Position numbers and translations under genes: made by a program
In this document: positions 42,858 to 42,880 of the stretch, piece after piece
How positions within the stretch are numbered: the stretch's first letter is position 1
How the letters are laid out: each line of letters opens with the position of its first letter
Origin: JAADHY01 sp964428935
GTDB lineage: Bacteria > Planctomycetota > Planctomycetia > Planctomycetales > Planctomycetaceae
DNA: 42,880 bases
Direction of reading: 5' to 3'
Assembly (NCBI GenBank): GCA_964428935.1
Contig: CAYSAG010000004.1
Coordinates: 1 to 42,880, forward strand
The notes under the pieces: model-generated
What the model was told of the DNA's origin: nothing
Database searches by the model: none
What the model saw: only the letters and a program-made list of their open reading frames with translations

Positions 42858-42880
42858 ATGAGACGGTCCGTTCTTGCGTC
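42858..42880 (+). CDS. Start of a gene cut by the window end
   Basis: An ATG at 42858 preceded by GAAAGGGGA eight or so bases upstream; the visible codons read MRRSVLA. The Arg-rich start followed by Leu/Ala could open a signal peptide. Too short to identify. Confidence 0.4.

Noticed and set aside
42460..42861. A 133-codon plus-strand frame near the window end.
   Set aside because: Arg-rich composition with no recognisable domain; it overlaps the better-supported start at 42858.

Overview
The window is one contiguous stretch of a GC-rich bacterial chromosome with two 100-base runs of N. I read it as Planctomycetota, probably near the Pirellulales. The evidence is the combination of families: a Tat-exported Gfo/Idh/MocA oxidoreductase, a sulfatase, a ThuA-domain protein, a DUF4038/GH-A-like secreted hydrolase with a collagenase-type C-terminal domain, very large secreted proteins joining a methyltransferase fold to PQQ-type beta-propeller repeats, ApbE with an N-terminal TRREFL motif, and a small Asp-rich protein of a type I associate with this phylum. 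I see no phage, plasmid, IS or CRISPR features and no rRNA or tRNA gene. This is mostly core and carbohydrate/surface-type chromosome rather than a defence island.

Layout. Positions 179-9117 are on the minus strand. In transcription order they are cardiolipin synthase, an endonuclease/exonuclease/phosphatase-family protein, a globin-coupled sensor histidine kinase, ApbE flavin transferase, a DoxX-like membrane protein with a huge insertion, and a Tat-exported Gfo/Idh/MocA protein. Positions 9118-11281 are 2.2 kb without a convincing gene, holding a REP-like repeat and possible gene relics. Positions 11282-15367 are on the plus strand: a short MscS-type channel, a secreted sulfatase, a VOC-fold protein and a double GNAT protein, ending in a bidirectional terminator. 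Positions 15492-27888 are on the minus strand: ribosomal protein S1-like protein, argC, a Tat-exported TIM-barrel protein, and two paralogous giant secreted propeller proteins separated by a tandem palindromic repeat with an assembly gap. Positions 28477-33834 hold short blocks of alternating strand: isochorismatase and hemB (+), a Gfo/Idh/MocA-like protein lacking its catalytic residues (-), a HAD phosphatase (+), then SRAP and a thioesterase (-). From 34245 to the end everything is on the plus strand: the small Asp-rich protein, the secreted GH-like protein, hslV-hslU, PilZ, ThuA, a PIG-L deacetylase, a PP2C phosphatase and the start of one further gene.

How the genes work together. Most are single housekeeping units: argC (arginine), hemB (haem), S1 (translation), hslVU (ATP-dependent proteolysis), cls (cardiolipin). 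The exported proteins (sulfatase, GH-like hydrolase, ThuA, Tat-Gfo/Idh, TIM-barrel and the propeller pair) fit polysaccharide use and an elaborate cell surface. The histidine kinase with a protoglobin domain next to ApbE suggests an oxygen/redox theme, but there is no response regulator beside it.

The most unusual features are the secreted methyltransferase-fold/propeller paralogues with a conserved Cys motif, the Gfo/Idh protein that has lost its Lys and His, the 18-bp periodic tandem repeats at three separate places, the DoxX-like protein with a ~290-residue insertion and a CCCC cluster, and a change in isoleucine codon use toward the right end. I did not find a clear new multi-gene defence or mobile system.
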